Shown piece after piece: positions 38,391-48,533 of a stretch of 64,000 nt of DNA. A program made the position numbers and the translations under genes. A model generated the notes under the pieces. That model was given only the letters and a program-made list of their open reading frames with translations. It did not search any database and had not been told where the DNA came from. The first letter of the stretch is position 1. Each line of letters starts with the position of its first letter. This DNA is from Methanosarcina flavescens (GTDB taxonomy: Archaea; Halobacteriota; Methanosarcinia; Methanosarcinales; Methanosarcinaceae), in NCBI RefSeq assembly GCF_001304615.2, contig NZ_CP032683.1, forward strand, positions 1,302,001 through 1,366,000, in the 5' to 3' direction.

Positions 38391-39086
38391 TCATTTCCTT
38401 TTTCGCCCTGACGCCGATCTTTTATGTATGAAGATAACTATCACAGTAATCGCCATTGCAATCGCAAGTATTCTCATTATAGCTAATTCAAAGTCGTCAC
38501 CTAACATCAGGGCATGTACTGTGACGAGTGAGAAAGCCAGGTAACTGAGGTAGTGGACTTTCCTCCAATCTTTGTATTTCTTCCTGTACAATGCAATACC
38601 TGCAGCCAGAAAGAAGAGATAAAAAGCCGGACGTCCTGCCAATGCAATAAAAATGTTTGTCGGAGAAATCGGCGAAAAGATTCCTATTCCTCTCCCCTGT
38701 AAAACAAAAGTAAGTGGGTGAATAAGGATTAGCAATAGTCCAATTCTCGCCAGATTATGGTGAGCTTTCATAAAAGGAAGTCCTGATATTTTTTTCATTT
38801 TAGCCATATATTCGGATGTAACTATTGCAAGGAACACGGTCAGGTAGCCGAAAGTCCCTGCAAACCTGCGTATAGTCCTAATAGGTTCTTCAGTGTTTTG
38901 AAGAATAATATACGTTATAAATATGGTTACGAGTAGAAGTATGCCGTAGATCGGGTAAAAATATTTATTTGAGGATCCTTTGCCCGAACTTTCCCTACCT
39001 TTGCTGTGACCTGTGTATTTTCCCGCCTTCTCTTTATCCAAAATGTTTCCCCCGAAAGTAATGCTGTTATTCTTTCCCAATGACAT
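38391..39086 (-). CDS. Ferric-reductase-like transmembrane haem protein
   Basis: A 231-residue protein with a polar N-terminus (about 1-40) and about six membrane helices. Histidines suited to bind haem occur in KAHHNLARIG, ILIHPL, WRKVHYLSYL and LVTVHALML, the pattern of the ferric reductase-like domain (PF01794, YedZ/MsrQ group). It lacks the FAD/NAD modules of full ferric reductases, so it could be a membrane cytochrome b-type carrier. The electron partner is not known. It is convergent with the channel gene. Confidence 0.8.
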   Translation of the reverse strand: MSLGKNNSITFGGNILDKEKAGKYTGHSKGRESSGKGSSNKYFYPIYGILLLVTIFITYIILQNTEEPIRTIRRFAGTFGYLTVFLAIVTSEYMAKMKKISGLPFMKAHHNLARIGLLLILIHPLTFVLQGRGIGIFSPISPTNIFIALAGRPAFYLFFLAAGIALYRKKYKDWRKVHYLSYLAFSLVTVHALMLGDDFELAIMRILAIAMAITVIVIFIHKRSASGRKRK

Positions 39087-39771
39087 CAGTGCTTTTAATA
39101 AAGTAGTCTACTGGCTTTCTCAAAAAATCGGCTAAGACCAGATTAAATCCTTATGTGTCGAGAATTAACCTTTGTTACTATTACTAGATTAATTTTAGTC
39201 ACATTAAAGGCGAATCCAGTTAACAAAATTGAATCTTATTGTTAAATTGTGTTTATCTGCCATTTTCGGGTGTTACGCAGGCATGGTTACAAGCTATGTC
39301 AGGGTTTAATTTTGTCTTTTTAAATTTATCTTCTGAATTAATTATAGAATTTATACAGAAATTCTCCTTGAGGCTGTTAAGTCAAGCTGAAATAGGATCT
39401 CATATGGAAATTTTCTAAAAAATAAGAATTTCTATAATTTTCTTATTAAAAATTATTGTCCGGGATGCTCAGAACGCACTTGTAAAATATATATTATTAA
39501 ATATATCTCTTTAATTGATTATTGTTCCTTATTTATATTTCTGTATATATTATATCCTTCAAATGATAATCTCCTTTATGTCTCAATTGTTGGCGTGATT
39601 TGTATCCATTTCATCGTTAGAGCATTTTCAGCAGTAAAAGATGATTAATTAGCCAGTATTCATGGATATATGATTAACTGGTAAAAATCATTTCCAAGCG
39701 CCCCATCTGACGATGAAAATGTGTTACAAAGCCGACATTTAGAAACATAGCAATTTAGGGAGTGTACACAA
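39087..39771. other. Intergenic spacer
   Basis: Very AT-rich, with no gene seen in 685 bases. The promoter of the Cys-rich gene should be near its right end. Confidence 0.55.
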
Positions 39772-40107
39772 ATGGGTATATTTAAAAAGACAATGAGTAT
39801 TTTGGTGATGGTCCTCTTTGTACTGTCACTGACAGCTGCGTCAGCCAGTGCATGTGACGGGAAAGATTGTAAATGTAAAGACAAGTGCGACTGGAAAGGC
39901 AAGTGTGACTGGAAAGGCAAGTGTGACTGGAAAGGCAAGTGTGACTGGAAAGGCAAGTGTGATTGGAAAGATAAGTGTGACTGGAAAGGCAAGTGCAACT
40001 TCAGCCAGTGCAAGTATATCTTCAGCCAGTTTTGCTTCAAGTTTGTAGGGTTCTTTAATTTCTCTGGCTTCTTTGGAAGCGGCTGTAACTGGTGCGGATG
40101 GTGTTAA
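39772..40107 (+). CDS. Secreted Cys-rich protein with CDWKGK repeats
   Basis: A 111-residue protein with a clear signal peptide (to about residue 28, SASA then CDGKD). The mature part has 15 cysteines: CKCKDKC, then six repeats of Cys-Asp-Trp-Lys-(Gly/Asp)-Lys, then a Phe-rich stretch with more cysteines and a C-terminal CNWCGWC. Evenly spaced cysteines with Lys and Asp suggest metal or cluster binding or a disulfide-linked structural peptide; no known family fits. GGGAG lies about 13 bases before the ATG. A smaller relative with a similar leader occurs at 41271. Confidence 0.7.
   Translation: MGIFKKTMSILVMVLFVLSLTAASASACDGKDCKCKDKCDWKGKCDWKGKCDWKGKCDWKGKCDWKDKCDWKGKCNFSQCKYIFSQFCFKFVGFFNFSGFFGSGCNWCGWC
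39883..39990 (+). repeat. 18-bp tandem repeat inside the Cys-rich gene
   Basis: Six units of AAGTGTGACTGGAAAGGC, each encoding KCDWKG. The fifth unit has AGAT for the final AGGC, and the first has one silent change. High identity at the DNA level points to recent expansion. Confidence 0.9.
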
Positions 40108-41270
40108 CAGTTAAACTTGCATGAATGTAAGTATAAAGAATAAACAGACTAATACTCATTCGATAGCTCTGCGTCGAATTTCTGGGACAGCAAAATCTTC
40201 AGCTTCCTAGTATCTAAAAGTATCTAAAATACCGATGGAGGCATTCTCCTTACAGGATTTACGTGCTTGATGGATAAAAAAGATATTAATAAGTTTGCGA
40301 CAGATGTTATGAATTAAATAGTTGAAGCCGCATGCGATTAATCTTTTTTATCGAATTGCGTAAATTCTTTGCCTTGCTTACCAGCAATTACCGAAGCAAG
40401 CTTACGAATGAGTTCATTAATTTTTTTATAATTATACGTCTGAAAAGTTAACGTTATTTTTATAATTTTTAAATTTTTCTTATTATTGTGATTTCTCTTG
40501 TTATTGCGATTTTTCTTGTCTCGAATATCAGGAGATTTATCTGTTATGCTAATCAGGGTAACCCGTTACTGAAAATTTCAAACAGTCAAGGAAATTGTTT
40601 AACATCCATTTCTTTTTAATGAACAGAAATTTACTTAGATAATTATGTTGTGCAGTATGGGATTTCTCCCGATTGTGAAATAGCTTCCAGTGTAAAATTG
40701 ACTGGATGTTCACTTTTCCTGAAATTCATCGATAAATATTGATTTTTGTATGAATTCCTTTAATGTATATACAAGACTGAGCTTTTAACCATATTAAAAA
40801 ATTAGTTATATGAAGCTGAAAATAGATCCTAAGTTTGGATCTTAAATTATTATAATCCCGAGCTTAAAGACTGGGTAATGCTGTTAATATAAAATTATTG
40901 TCATAATAACAATTTTGAGATGATTTCTCCTTAAACCGGACTGGATAATGCCTATTTCCAATTATTATAGGCTCCTGATTATTATTTCTTTAAATATTAT
41001 GTTCTATAAACTATAATCACGTACTAATATAATTAGGGATTTACTTTTCATCGGCTTTCTGTATATTATATGGGGATAATACAGGATTTTTATAACTGGT
41101 ATACTTATCCATGATAGGTGCTGGATGACGAATTGATGGAAATAATTCATTAAATACTACGTCGATGAAAAAACAGAATTTGTAATTAACCCTAGATTGC
41201 ATCTTACCTACTGAATCTAAATGAAAAGATAAAATTTAAAAGTATAACAAAAATTTGTGGAGTGTGGTAA
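40108..41270. other. Long intergenic spacer
   Basis: In 1,163 very AT-rich bases I see no gene, tRNA or strong hairpin; short oligo-T tracts are frequent. A non-coding RNA cannot be excluded by eye. Confidence 0.5.
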
Positions 41271-41555
41271 ATGGTAAAGCTTAAGAAAGCATTGTGTATG
41301 CCCATGCTTATCTCTTTCATGGCTGCAATCTCAGCTACTACAGTGAGCGCAGCAAAGGATGGATACGGCAGATTCGACTCGATAGATTCGACAGATTCGA
41401 TAAGAAATTCGACAGATTTGATACGAAATAAGAAATTCGATAGATTTGACAAATTTGACAGATGTAAATGTTGGGACAAATAAAAGTTTGGTTTTGGAGG
41501 CAAATGTAATTTCTTTGGTTTTGATTCCTTCGGAAAGAACAAATGCTGGTGCTAA
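41271..41555 (+). pseudogene. Small secreted Cys-rich protein, interrupted by TAA
   Basis: From ATG 41271 (GGAG upstream) the frame encodes a signal peptide (to about TVSAAKDG), a low-complexity stretch of Asp/Ser/Ile/Arg/Phe repeats (FDSIDSTDSI, KFDRFDKFDR) and RCKCWDK, then TAA at 41481-41483. The same frame continues for 23 more codons, KFGFGGKCNFFGFDSFG and then KNKCWC, before a second TAA at 41553-41555. The extension resembles the C-terminus of the 39772 protein (KCNF and a terminal WC), so the first TAA looks like a recent nonsense change, or else the true gene simply ends there. Confidence 0.5.
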
Positions 41556-42310
41556 ACTGATCAGTTATAAAGTATAACTGGATTAACCTGCTGCAAAACA
41601 TGCAAATTCGTAAGCCCATTAGTACAGTCCCACGTTAGATTTCAGGGGTGAAAGACCCTGCTAGATTTTAAAACATATAAGGAAATAAGGAAATAAGGAA
41701 ATATTTGTAAGGGGATCTTCCAATCCTTCACTTACCTGTAGACTCAAAATAGATCGGCGGATGAACCTTATTTGATGTCTCTGCAGGTATACTTTGCTTC
41801 TTACTCTGAAGATTTGCGGCGGTTTTTAATTTTTAAATCTGTTTTTTTTTAATTCCTGCTTTTTCTGCATTTATCCTGTTTTTCTTGCATTTATCCTGTT
41901 TTCATCCATAAAACTATCCCAAGATCTGAATAATTGTTTTTATTTTTTATCCGACGGTCAACTTTCCGTTTTTTTCTTGCTGGTTATTTTTCAGATAATC
42001 TTTCTTCTCCAGAGTCTCAGTTTACTTTTCGATCTGCTTAATTTTTATTTTTATTTCTGGATTTGCCTGATAAATTGCCGGAATGGAGCCAACCTGGACT
42101 AAGAATAAAAAGCTCAATTTTTAAGAGTTATTACTCTTCTTTCGAGGAAAGATAGTTATATCATGAGATAGTTTTTACAGTTAAAAATAATTTATATAGA
42201 ATGCCTGTTCATACTGGCAAAAAAGTAAATGCGTCCATTTACCTCGAGTTTTAAATTTATTCGAGTTTTAAATTTATAATGCTGGAGGAATCTGATCGAA
42301 CAAACGGAGT
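41556..42310. other. Intergenic spacer with a direct repeat
   Basis: No gene seen in 755 bases. A 17-base direct repeat, TCGAGTTTTAAATTTAT, occurs twice at about 42244-42277, just upstream of the rhodanese gene. It could be a pair of regulator sites or part of the promoter. Confidence 0.55.
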
Positions 42311-42781
42311 TTGATATGTCTCAGTGTTCTTATTCTCTTGTTTTTAGCAACATTCCTGATCTTTACAGAACAGGGAAAAGAAAAGGAAATAGAAAATCCT
42401 TCAGGGTTTGAGAATGTAAGCGTACATGAGGCAGAAGGGATGATTGAAGAAGGCAATGTATTCATACTTGATGTGCGCACGCCTGACGAGTTTAACTCCT
42501 CGCATATCAAAGGGGCAACCCTTATTCCCGTAAGCAACGTCTCAGGATCGAATTTAAGCTCAGAACGTTTGCTCGAAGCTCGCATAGATGAAGTTCCTAG
42601 GAAGAAAGTACTGGTTTATTGCAAATCAGGGCGCAGAAGTGTGTCGGCAAGTACAATGCTTGTAGATGCAGGATATTCCGAGGTATATAATATGGAAGGA
42701 GGTATCAATGCCTGGATAGATGCAGGATATCCGGTTGTAAGCTCGGAAGATATAGAAACTGATGACGGCTCTCGTGGTTGA
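42311..42781 (+). CDS. Membrane-anchored rhodanese-like sulfurtransferase
   Basis: An N-terminal hydrophobic segment (about residues 2-16) precedes a single rhodanese domain. FILDVRTPDEFNSSHIKGA marks its start, and the active Cys lies in the loop VYCKSGRRS, followed by the MEGGINAWIDAGYPV end motif. It probably carries sulfur or has a redox role outside the membrane. The start is unclear: the frame opens at TTG 42311, with GGAG only 1-2 bases upstream and GGAGGAA about 20 bases upstream, and no ATG is available in frame. Confidence 0.8.
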   Translation: MICLSVLILLFLATFLIFTEQGKEKEIENPSGFENVSVHEAEGMIEEGNVFILDVRTPDEFNSSHIKGATLIPVSNVSGSNLSSERLLEARIDEVPRKKVLVYCKSGRRSVSASTMLVDAGYSEVYNMEGGINAWIDAGYPVVSSEDIETDDGSRG

Positions 42782-43295
42782 AACTTTAAACATGGGAGGT
42801 TACAAATAAACAAGAGAACTGTATCCTGTCAGTGAAATTTAAGAACAACCCAAATTTATCCTGAAGCTCCATGACAATATTATCCTTTTTCAGCGTGGAT
42901 CTGCTAATCCTTAATTGTGCTCCATTGATATGGTAAACGAGAAAAAAGCAATCATTCGAGGACTCAGCTGGATATGTTTCTTCACTTCTTTCAGGTGGAA
43001 TATTTTTTCCCTGCTTATTCTCAATTAAAACTGGTTTAATTAAGTTGATTTAATCTCAATTAAACCAGTTTGGCTTTAATTAATTAGATTAATCCAGATA
43101 ATACTGATTGACTTTCATGTAGAGTTAGATAAGCTCTAAGAACATTTGTTTGATTTTAAATAAAATAACTTAATTTCAAGTGCAGTAGCTTCTAAATATC
43201 TACAGTTTATCCGTTCTATAACTGAAAAGGCTTTTAAACTTCAAAAACAAAGCCTAAGACCGAGTACTAGCCGAGTACTAATTTGGGAGAATATT
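42782..43295. other. Intergenic spacer with an inverted repeat
   Basis: No gene seen in 514 bases. A perfect 14-bp inverted repeat (AAACTGGTTTAATT / AATTAAACCAGTTT) lies at 43028-43071 with a 16-base loop. Confidence 0.55.
43028..43071. repeat. 14-bp perfect inverted repeat
   Basis: Arms at 43028-43041 and 43058-43071. It is AT-rich and not followed by a long T run, so it may be an operator or a weak terminator. Confidence 0.6.
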
Positions 43296-43672
43296 ATGAA
43301 TAAAGGCAAAATACATCAACCAGGGAAGGGGGTTCTATAATATCCAACGAGAGTGGTAAAGATTCTAAGGTTCCTTATATAAAATCAAATATTGAGAGAT
43401 GCATGTGTTCAATGTGCCCTGTGCAGGCTGACAGTAAATGTGTGAAGGAAAAACTTCAGAGCGCAAAAGAATTAATGGAAAGCATGCCCGCAGGGGGAGT
43501 TCCAGATCCGGAAGAGGTTCCAGGGATATACTGCTCCACAGGCAAAGCTACCTGTGAGGATCTCAAGTTTGACAGAGAATGTATCTGCGGTACATGTGAG
43601 GTCTGGAAAGAGTACGGTCTTGAGAAAGTAGATCCAAATAATCACTTCTGCCTTCACGGCAGAGCAACCTGA
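43296..43672 (+). pseudogene. DUF2769 protein, 5' frameshift
   Basis: ATG 43296, preceded by GGGAGA, starts a frame (MNKGKIHQPGKGV) that ends at TAA 43338-43340. The rest of the protein, from ISNESGKDSKVPYIKSN through to the stop at 43672, is in another frame and aligns along its length with the second copy at 43930. Adding one G to the five-G run at 43328-43332 restores one continuous product. Conserved Cys motifs: CMCSMCPVQ, IYCSTGKATC, CICGTCEVW and HFCLHG, typical of DUF2769. An internal start at ATG 43403 would give 89 residues only. Sequence error, recent mutation or slippage are all possible. Confidence 0.6.
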
Positions 43673-43929
43673 TTTGCTCACTAAGGTTAAGACAAATATC
43701 ATTTAATTTTTCCTGTAAGCATAAATTTCGTCGTTTTTCAACTTTTTTTCATTCCTTATTTTTCTCGCTGGATAGCTTATCTAAGCTGCAGATCTCGTCT
43801 CAGGATCATGTTTTATATTTGCTCTCTCACTAGCGTATATTCTTTCGGCTACTGAAAATGCTTTTATGCCCTAAAGCCGAAACCTGAAATAGAAAAACCA
43901 GTGGAGTATTAAGTTTGGGGTAACAGAGT

Positions 43930-44319
43930 ATGGGAAGAAATATATCTACTGAAGAGGGGAGTCCTATTCCACCCAGGGATAGAGATATAACTTTTGAAAG
44001 GAGTACGAATTTCCTGGTTCCCTATAATCGGGCAAATGTTAACAGGTGCAGGTGTCCACAGTGTCCAGTGCAGGATGACAGTCAGTGTGCACAGGATAAA
44101 TTTAAAAGTTCAAAACAATTAATGGAAAATCTTCCAGAAGGCGAGGTTCCGGACCCTGAGGATTTTCCGGGGGTATACTGCTCGGAAGGTGAGGCAACCT
44201 GTTCGGATCTTGACCCTGATAGAAAATGCATCTGCGGCTCATGTGAGGTCTGGAAGGAGTATGACCTCAAAGATGCAAATCCAAACAATCACTTCTGTCA
44301 CAACGGCAGAGCAACCTGA
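43930..44319 (+). CDS. DUF2769 protein
   Basis: The intact tandem paralogue, 129 residues. After a polar N-terminus it has CRCPQCPVQ, VYCSEGEATC, CICGSCEVWKEY and HFCHNGRAT, the DUF2769 arrangement of paired cysteines suited to zinc or an Fe-S cluster. Function unknown. It lies 257 bases after the first copy, each with its own leader, so duplication followed by separate promoters is likely. Confidence 0.8.
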   Translation: MGRNISTEEGSPIPPRDRDITFERSTNFLVPYNRANVNRCRCPQCPVQDDSQCAQDKFKSSKQLMENLPEGEVPDPEDFPGVYCSEGEATCSDLDPDRKCICGSCEVWKEYDLKDANPNNHFCHNGRAT

Positions 44320-44566
44320 GTTTCTGCCTTCAGACGGTAGTTTTCTCGCTTACTCACTGCCGTTTTTGTTTTCTTACATGTTTTTTCAAAAACTTTCCTA
44401 ATTTTTGCGCCAGTGAACTGTTTTCAGCTTAAAGACACATTGTTCTCAACTTAAAGACCAATTTTTTGAGTTCAAAGATTGTTTTTTACGCATTCACCGC
44501 TTTTTCTGCCTGCAGTTTGTAACCACCTGGAAAAATAGAAAAACAATTAATTTAATTAAAGAAGCA

Positions 44567-45265
44567 ATGGTAGAGTTTGAGAACTGGAAAGCATCAGAAA
44601 GTAAGGGAGAATGGATAAACCGGGCTATAAACATAGTTATGCTTTTATTTGCTGCCGAAACATGGAAGCTTCTGGTTGAGAGTTGGGGTTTCCTAAACCA
44701 TAGGCTAATTTACATCTATATCGGGATCCTGTTATTTTATTTACTGGCAGAAAAAGCTGCATACAGGGGATCAGGTCTTGAAGGACGGCAATCACAAAGA
44801 TGGATTCGAAGTCTGCTCTTATTTTTCTGGTGGCTTCTTCTGATTGCTCCCATTCTTGAGTATATCTTTTACCTGCGACTTAAATTCGACTTTTTCCCAC
44901 AGCACAATATAACAGTTACAGCTGCAGGAGCATCACTTGCATTGATAGGCACAGGACTCAGAGTCTGGGGCATGCGGACTCTGGGTCAATATTTCTCTGT
45001 CCATATTGAGATAAAAAATAACCATCAGTTAGTTGAAAAAGGTCCCTATAAATTCATAAGGCATCCGGCTTATGCAGGAAACATATTACAGGCAGTCGGA
45101 GTCCCACTAATCCTGAATGCTTATCTCACCCTGAGCATATCGGCAGTGTTAGTTTTCCTGTTCTTATACAGGTTGAAACGCGAAGAAGAAGTCCTTGTTC
45201 GGGAGGTCAAAGGTTATGAGAACTACACAAAGAGAACATACAGGCTAATTCCTAAAATATGGTGA
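44567..45265 (+). CDS. ICMT-like membrane methyltransferase
   Basis: A 232-residue protein with about five membrane helices. The C-terminal signature of isoprenylcysteine carboxyl methyltransferases and related phospholipid methyltransferases is clear: RVWGMRTLGQYFS, VEKGPYKFIRHPAYAGN and EEEVLVREVKGYENYTKRTY. It uses SAM at the membrane; the substrate, perhaps a lipid or a prenylated compound, is unknown. It is a single gene. Confidence 0.85.
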   Translation: MVEFENWKASESKGEWINRAINIVMLLFAAETWKLLVESWGFLNHRLIYIYIGILLFYLLAEKAAYRGSGLEGRQSQRWIRSLLLFFWWLLLIAPILEYIFYLRLKFDFFPQHNITVTAAGASLALIGTGLRVWGMRTLGQYFSVHIEIKNNHQLVEKGPYKFIRHPAYAGNILQAVGVPLILNAYLTLSISAVLVFLFLYRLKREEEVLVREVKGYENYTKRTYRLIPKIW

Positions 45266-45608
45266 ATACAGGTACAGTACTCAAACACAGGGCTCAGTAC
45301 TTTGTCGTATAATTCTGTTAAAACTACTTATTCAACATAATTAATTTCTTCATTAACTTTTGGCTAGTTTTTCGTTTTGGTTATTAATTATTTTTCTAAT
45401 TATTATTTTGAGGCGGATTAATTAAATGGATTTTTAAACCCCCTACCTACCGAAAATGATATATCTTCGTAAATATTCTTATCTTACAGCCAAAATATTT
45501 GAGATATGTATATATAAATGGTGGCAGTGTTCAATGCGGGGTTTATCTTGGTTCTCTGAGATTTCAGGAAGCCCAGAAACTTATTTCACTTCTGGAGGAA
45601 CAAAATAA
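45266..45608. other. Intergenic spacer with promoter of the antiporter gene
   Basis: 343 bases. TATATATAAATGG at about 45507-45519 is a good TATA box, giving a leader of roughly 70 bases that ends in GGAGG at 45594-45598, ten bases before the ATG. Confidence 0.55.
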
Positions 45609-47627
45609 ATGGCACTCTCGTTACTGGCAAATGTTGATGTAATACTGGGCTTTGCCATTCTAATTCTTACAATATTCTACAGATTTGAGTTCCCTCCTGT
45701 GCTGGGTTTTCTTGTAATCGGAATGCTGATAGGACCTTATGGGCTCGAGATTGTTAATGGAGGAGAGATTGTAGACCTGAGTACCGAACTCGGTGTAATC
45801 TTTTTGCTTTTCACGATAGGAATTGAACTCTCCCTAAATGAGCTCAAGAAAATGAAAAAAGCTTTATTATTAGGGGGGACTCTCCATTTCCTTTTCACAA
45901 CAATTTTATTTTTTATTTTATGCTCAGTTCTGGGTTTCAGTCCTGTTACCTCTATTTTCATATGTTTTTTGGTTTCACATAGCAGTACTGCAGTAACACT
46001 AAAAATTTTTCAGGATAGAAATGAGCTTTTTACCCCTCATGGAAAAACCTCGCTTGCAGTTCTGATATTTCAGGACCTTGCTATCGTACCTCAGATCCTG
46101 ATTGTTCCAATGCTTACAGGGAGCTCTGTAAATTTTGAGGGAGCGCTTCCTGATGTCTTCATAAAAGGCTCTCTGATTATCCTGGTTTTTATCCTGAGTG
46201 CTAAATTTATTGTTCCCTGGATATTTTACCATGTGGGCAGAACTGGAAATAAGGAATTATTCCTTGTCAGTGTTGTGTTCATCTGTTTATCAGCATCTGT
46301 CTTTACCTCCAGTATAGGATTATCTCTTGCACTGGGGGCTTTTCTGGCAGGGATAGTTATCTCTGGATCTCAGTACAGCCAGCAGGCAATGGGGAATGTT
46401 TCACCCTTGAAAGACATGTTTATGAGTTTCTTTTTTGTGTCTGTAGGCATGCTGCTCGATATAAACTATGTAATTGATAACCTCCCCGTCTTTACTCTTG
46501 CAACAATTGGTATTATTGTCCTGAAATCAATTGCAGGAATGATGGGAACTTTTCTTCTTGGGTCCTCTCTACGCACTACTGTATTGACGGGGGTTGCACT
46601 TTCACAGATAGGAGAATTCTCCTTTGTTCTTGCTACGTTGGGAGTTGAATATTCTCTCCTGACGCGGGAATTTTATCAAGAATTTATGGCGGTTTCAATT
46701 CTTAGTATGGCAATTACACCTTTTTTGATCAATGCCTCTTATAAGTCTGCTGATACCCTTATTAGAAAGGTTTCAGGTATGCCTCATGGAATGAAATTGG
46801 TACACGGGTTATATTCAGAACCCATCAAAGAAGAGGAACAGGCTGAACCTGAGGTGAAAGATCATTTAATAATCGTAGGTTTCGGTTTTTCCGGAAGAAC
46901 AGTCTCAAAGGCTGCAAAAGCCGCAGGTATCCCTTATCTCATTGTAGAAGCGAACCCTGAAACCGTTAAACAAGAGAAACAGAAAGGGGAAAATATTCAC
47001 TATGGAGATGCAACACTTGAGGCTGTACTGGAACACGCAGGCGTCAAGAATGCGAGAGTGCTTATTATCGGGATTTCAGATGCAGCCGCTACAGGGAAAA
47101 TAGTGGAGATCTCAAAACAACTAAATCCGAATATTTGCATTATCGCAAAAGTACGGGATTTACAGGAAATGAAACACCTCAATGCCCTTGGCGCGGATGA
47201 AATCATTCCCGTGCAATATGAAACCTCTGTGGAAATTTTTGTCCGCCTGCTGGAAAAGTATCTGGTTCCACGAGAGGATATTGAAAAGCTGGTAAATGAA
47301 GTGCGGGCTAACGGCTACAGGATGCTGAGAAAATTGTCAGTTAATACAGGTGTTGATGATAAATTCGATATAAAGGATGGGCTTCCAGGAGTTGAGATTC
47401 AGGTCCTTAAAGTTGGGCATGGTTCAAGTCTCGATGGAAAGACCTTGGCAGACCTGGACTTCAGGAAAAAGCATGGGGTAACTGTACTCTCGGTCAGCAG
47501 GGGCTCTGACCTTATCTATACTCCAGAAGGCAATTTCCTTCTTCAGGCAAAGGATGCCTGTATTCTTCTTGGAAAACCTGAGGATCTTTGCAGTATCAGA
47601 AGGTTCTTTGAAAGTGTTCAAGGATGA
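45609..47627 (+). CDS. CPA2-type cation:proton antiporter with RCK domains
   Basis: A 672-residue protein of the KefB/KefC/monovalent cation:proton antiporter-2 group. Residues 1 to about 390 form 12-13 membrane helices with the family motifs GFLVIGMLIGPYGL, HSSTAVTLKIFQD and GAFLAGIVISGS. An RCK_N (TrkA-N) domain begins at HLIIVGFGFSGRTV (about 418), and an RCK_C (TrkA-C) domain covers about 570-665. It should exchange Na+ or K+ for H+ under nucleotide control. It is monocistronic with its own TATA box. Confidence 0.9.
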   Translation: MALSLLANVDVILGFAILILTIFYRFEFPPVLGFLVIGMLIGPYGLEIVNGGEIVDLSTELGVIFLLFTIGIELSLNELKKMKKALLLGGTLHFLFTTILFFILCSVLGFSPVTSIFICFLVSHSSTAVTLKIFQDRNELFTPHGKTSLAVLIFQDLAIVPQILIVPMLTGSSVNFEGALPDVFIKGSLIILVFILSAKFIVPWIFYHVGRTGNKELFLVSVVFICLSASVFTSSIGLSLALGAFLAGIVISGSQYSQQAMGNVSPLKDMFMSFFFVSVGMLLDINYVIDNLPVFTLATIGIIVLKSIAGMMGTFLLGSSLRTTVLTGVALSQIGEFSFVLATLGVEYSLLTREFYQEFMAVSILSMAITPFLINASYKSADTLIRKVSGMPHGMKLVHGLYSEPIKEEEQAEPEVKDHLIIVGFGFSGRTVSKAAKAAGIPYLIVEANPETVKQEKQKGENIHYGDATLEAVLEHAGVKNARVLIIGISDAAATGKIVEISKQLNPNICIIAKVRDLQEMKHLNALGADEIIPVQYETSVEIFVRLLEKYLVPREDIEKLVNEVRANGYRMLRKLSVNTGVDDKFDIKDGLPGVEIQVLKVGHGSSLDGKTLADLDFRKKHGVTVLSVSRGSDLIYTPEGNFLLQAKDACILLGKPEDLCSIRRFFESVQG

Positions 47628-47779
47628 GGATAGTTTTGCCTGCTAATTTCTTTAATTAATTTCCCAAATAATTTTCTTAATCTATTCTTTCAATTAATTT
47701 CCCTAATTAGCTCCTTAGTCTATTTCCGTTTCCACTGTATATGCATACAAATATATCCCATGCATCCTGACTTTTTCCC

Positions 47780-48373
47780 ATGCGTCAGATCATTCTTGCG
47801 TCTGCATCTCCGAGGCGAAAGGAGTTACTCAAACAGTTGATAGGAAATAATTTCCTGGTTCATGCCAGTTCATATAGAGAATACCCCTATCCTGACCTGC
47901 GCCCTGAAGAACTACTCACAAAACACTCTATCGAAAAAGCCAGGGAAGTGGCTAAACATTTCGATTCCGGGCTTGTAATTTCTGCTGATACCTCGGTACT
48001 TTTTAATAGGGAACTTCTTGGAAAGCCAGGCACTCCCGAAAAGGCAGAGAAAATGCTGGAAATGTTAAGTGGTCAGAAATTCAGGGTTATAACCGCTCTT
48101 ACGGTTCTTGACCTTAACAGCGGGAAGGAAACCAGTGAACTGGAATCCACGACAGTCTGGATGGATAAGATGAGCAAAGAACAGATCTCAGCTTATGTCA
48201 GAACTGGAGAGCCTCTTGATAAAGCAGGAGCTTTTGCTGCTCAGGGTAAAGGTGCAGCCCTTGTGGAAAAAATCGAGGGCGATTTCTTTAATATCGTGGG
48301 GCTTCCCCTCTTCCGGTTGGGAAAAATACTGCAAAGAGCCGGAGTTTGCATATTTGAGAAAGATTTATCCTGA
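47780..48373 (+). CDS. maf: Maf-type nucleoside triphosphate pyrophosphatase
   Basis: The 197-residue protein begins [15 protein letters not shown], the Maf signature, and has [37 protein letters not shown] and [12 protein letters not shown], all conserved. Maf proteins hydrolyse dTTP, UTP or modified nucleotides to monophosphates, a house-cleaning role. The length is standard. The mosaic repeat follows directly. Confidence 0.92.
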   Translation: MRQIILASASPRRKELLKQLIGNNFLVHASSYREYPYPDLRPEELLTKHSIEKAREVAKHFDSGLVISADTSVLFNRELLGKPGTPEKAEKMLEMLSGQKFRVITALTVLDLNSGKETSELESTTVWMDKMSKEQISAYVRTGEPLDKAGAFAAQGKGAALVEKIEGDFFNIVGLPLFRLGKILQRAGVCIFEKDLS

Positions 48374-48533
48374 AACGGTCGACCCGCTGCCGTTTCATCG
48401 AAACCGCTGCGCCGGTTTATCACGCCGACCACGCATATCAGCCGTTTTCGCTCAAGCCTTTTTTGAAAAGGCTTGTGATCAAACTTTTTTCTAAAAAGTT
48501 TGCGATCAAGCAGTTTTTTCAAAAGGCTTGTGG
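48372..48533 (+). repeat. Mosaic hairpin repeat, copy 2
   Basis: The core at 48399-48475 matches copy 1 (71 of 77). Before it is a small hairpin GAAACGG...CCGTTTC (48372-48397). After it come the modules GATCAAACTTTTTTCTAAAAAGTTTG and CAAGCAGTTTTTTC, which in copy 1 lie before the core in reverse complement. It sits between maf and cysS. Confidence 0.8.

Noticed and set aside
39660..40040. Minus-strand frame with FQSHLP repeats
   Set aside because: It is the antisense reading of the CDWKGK repeats; the sense frame has a signal peptide and ribosome site.
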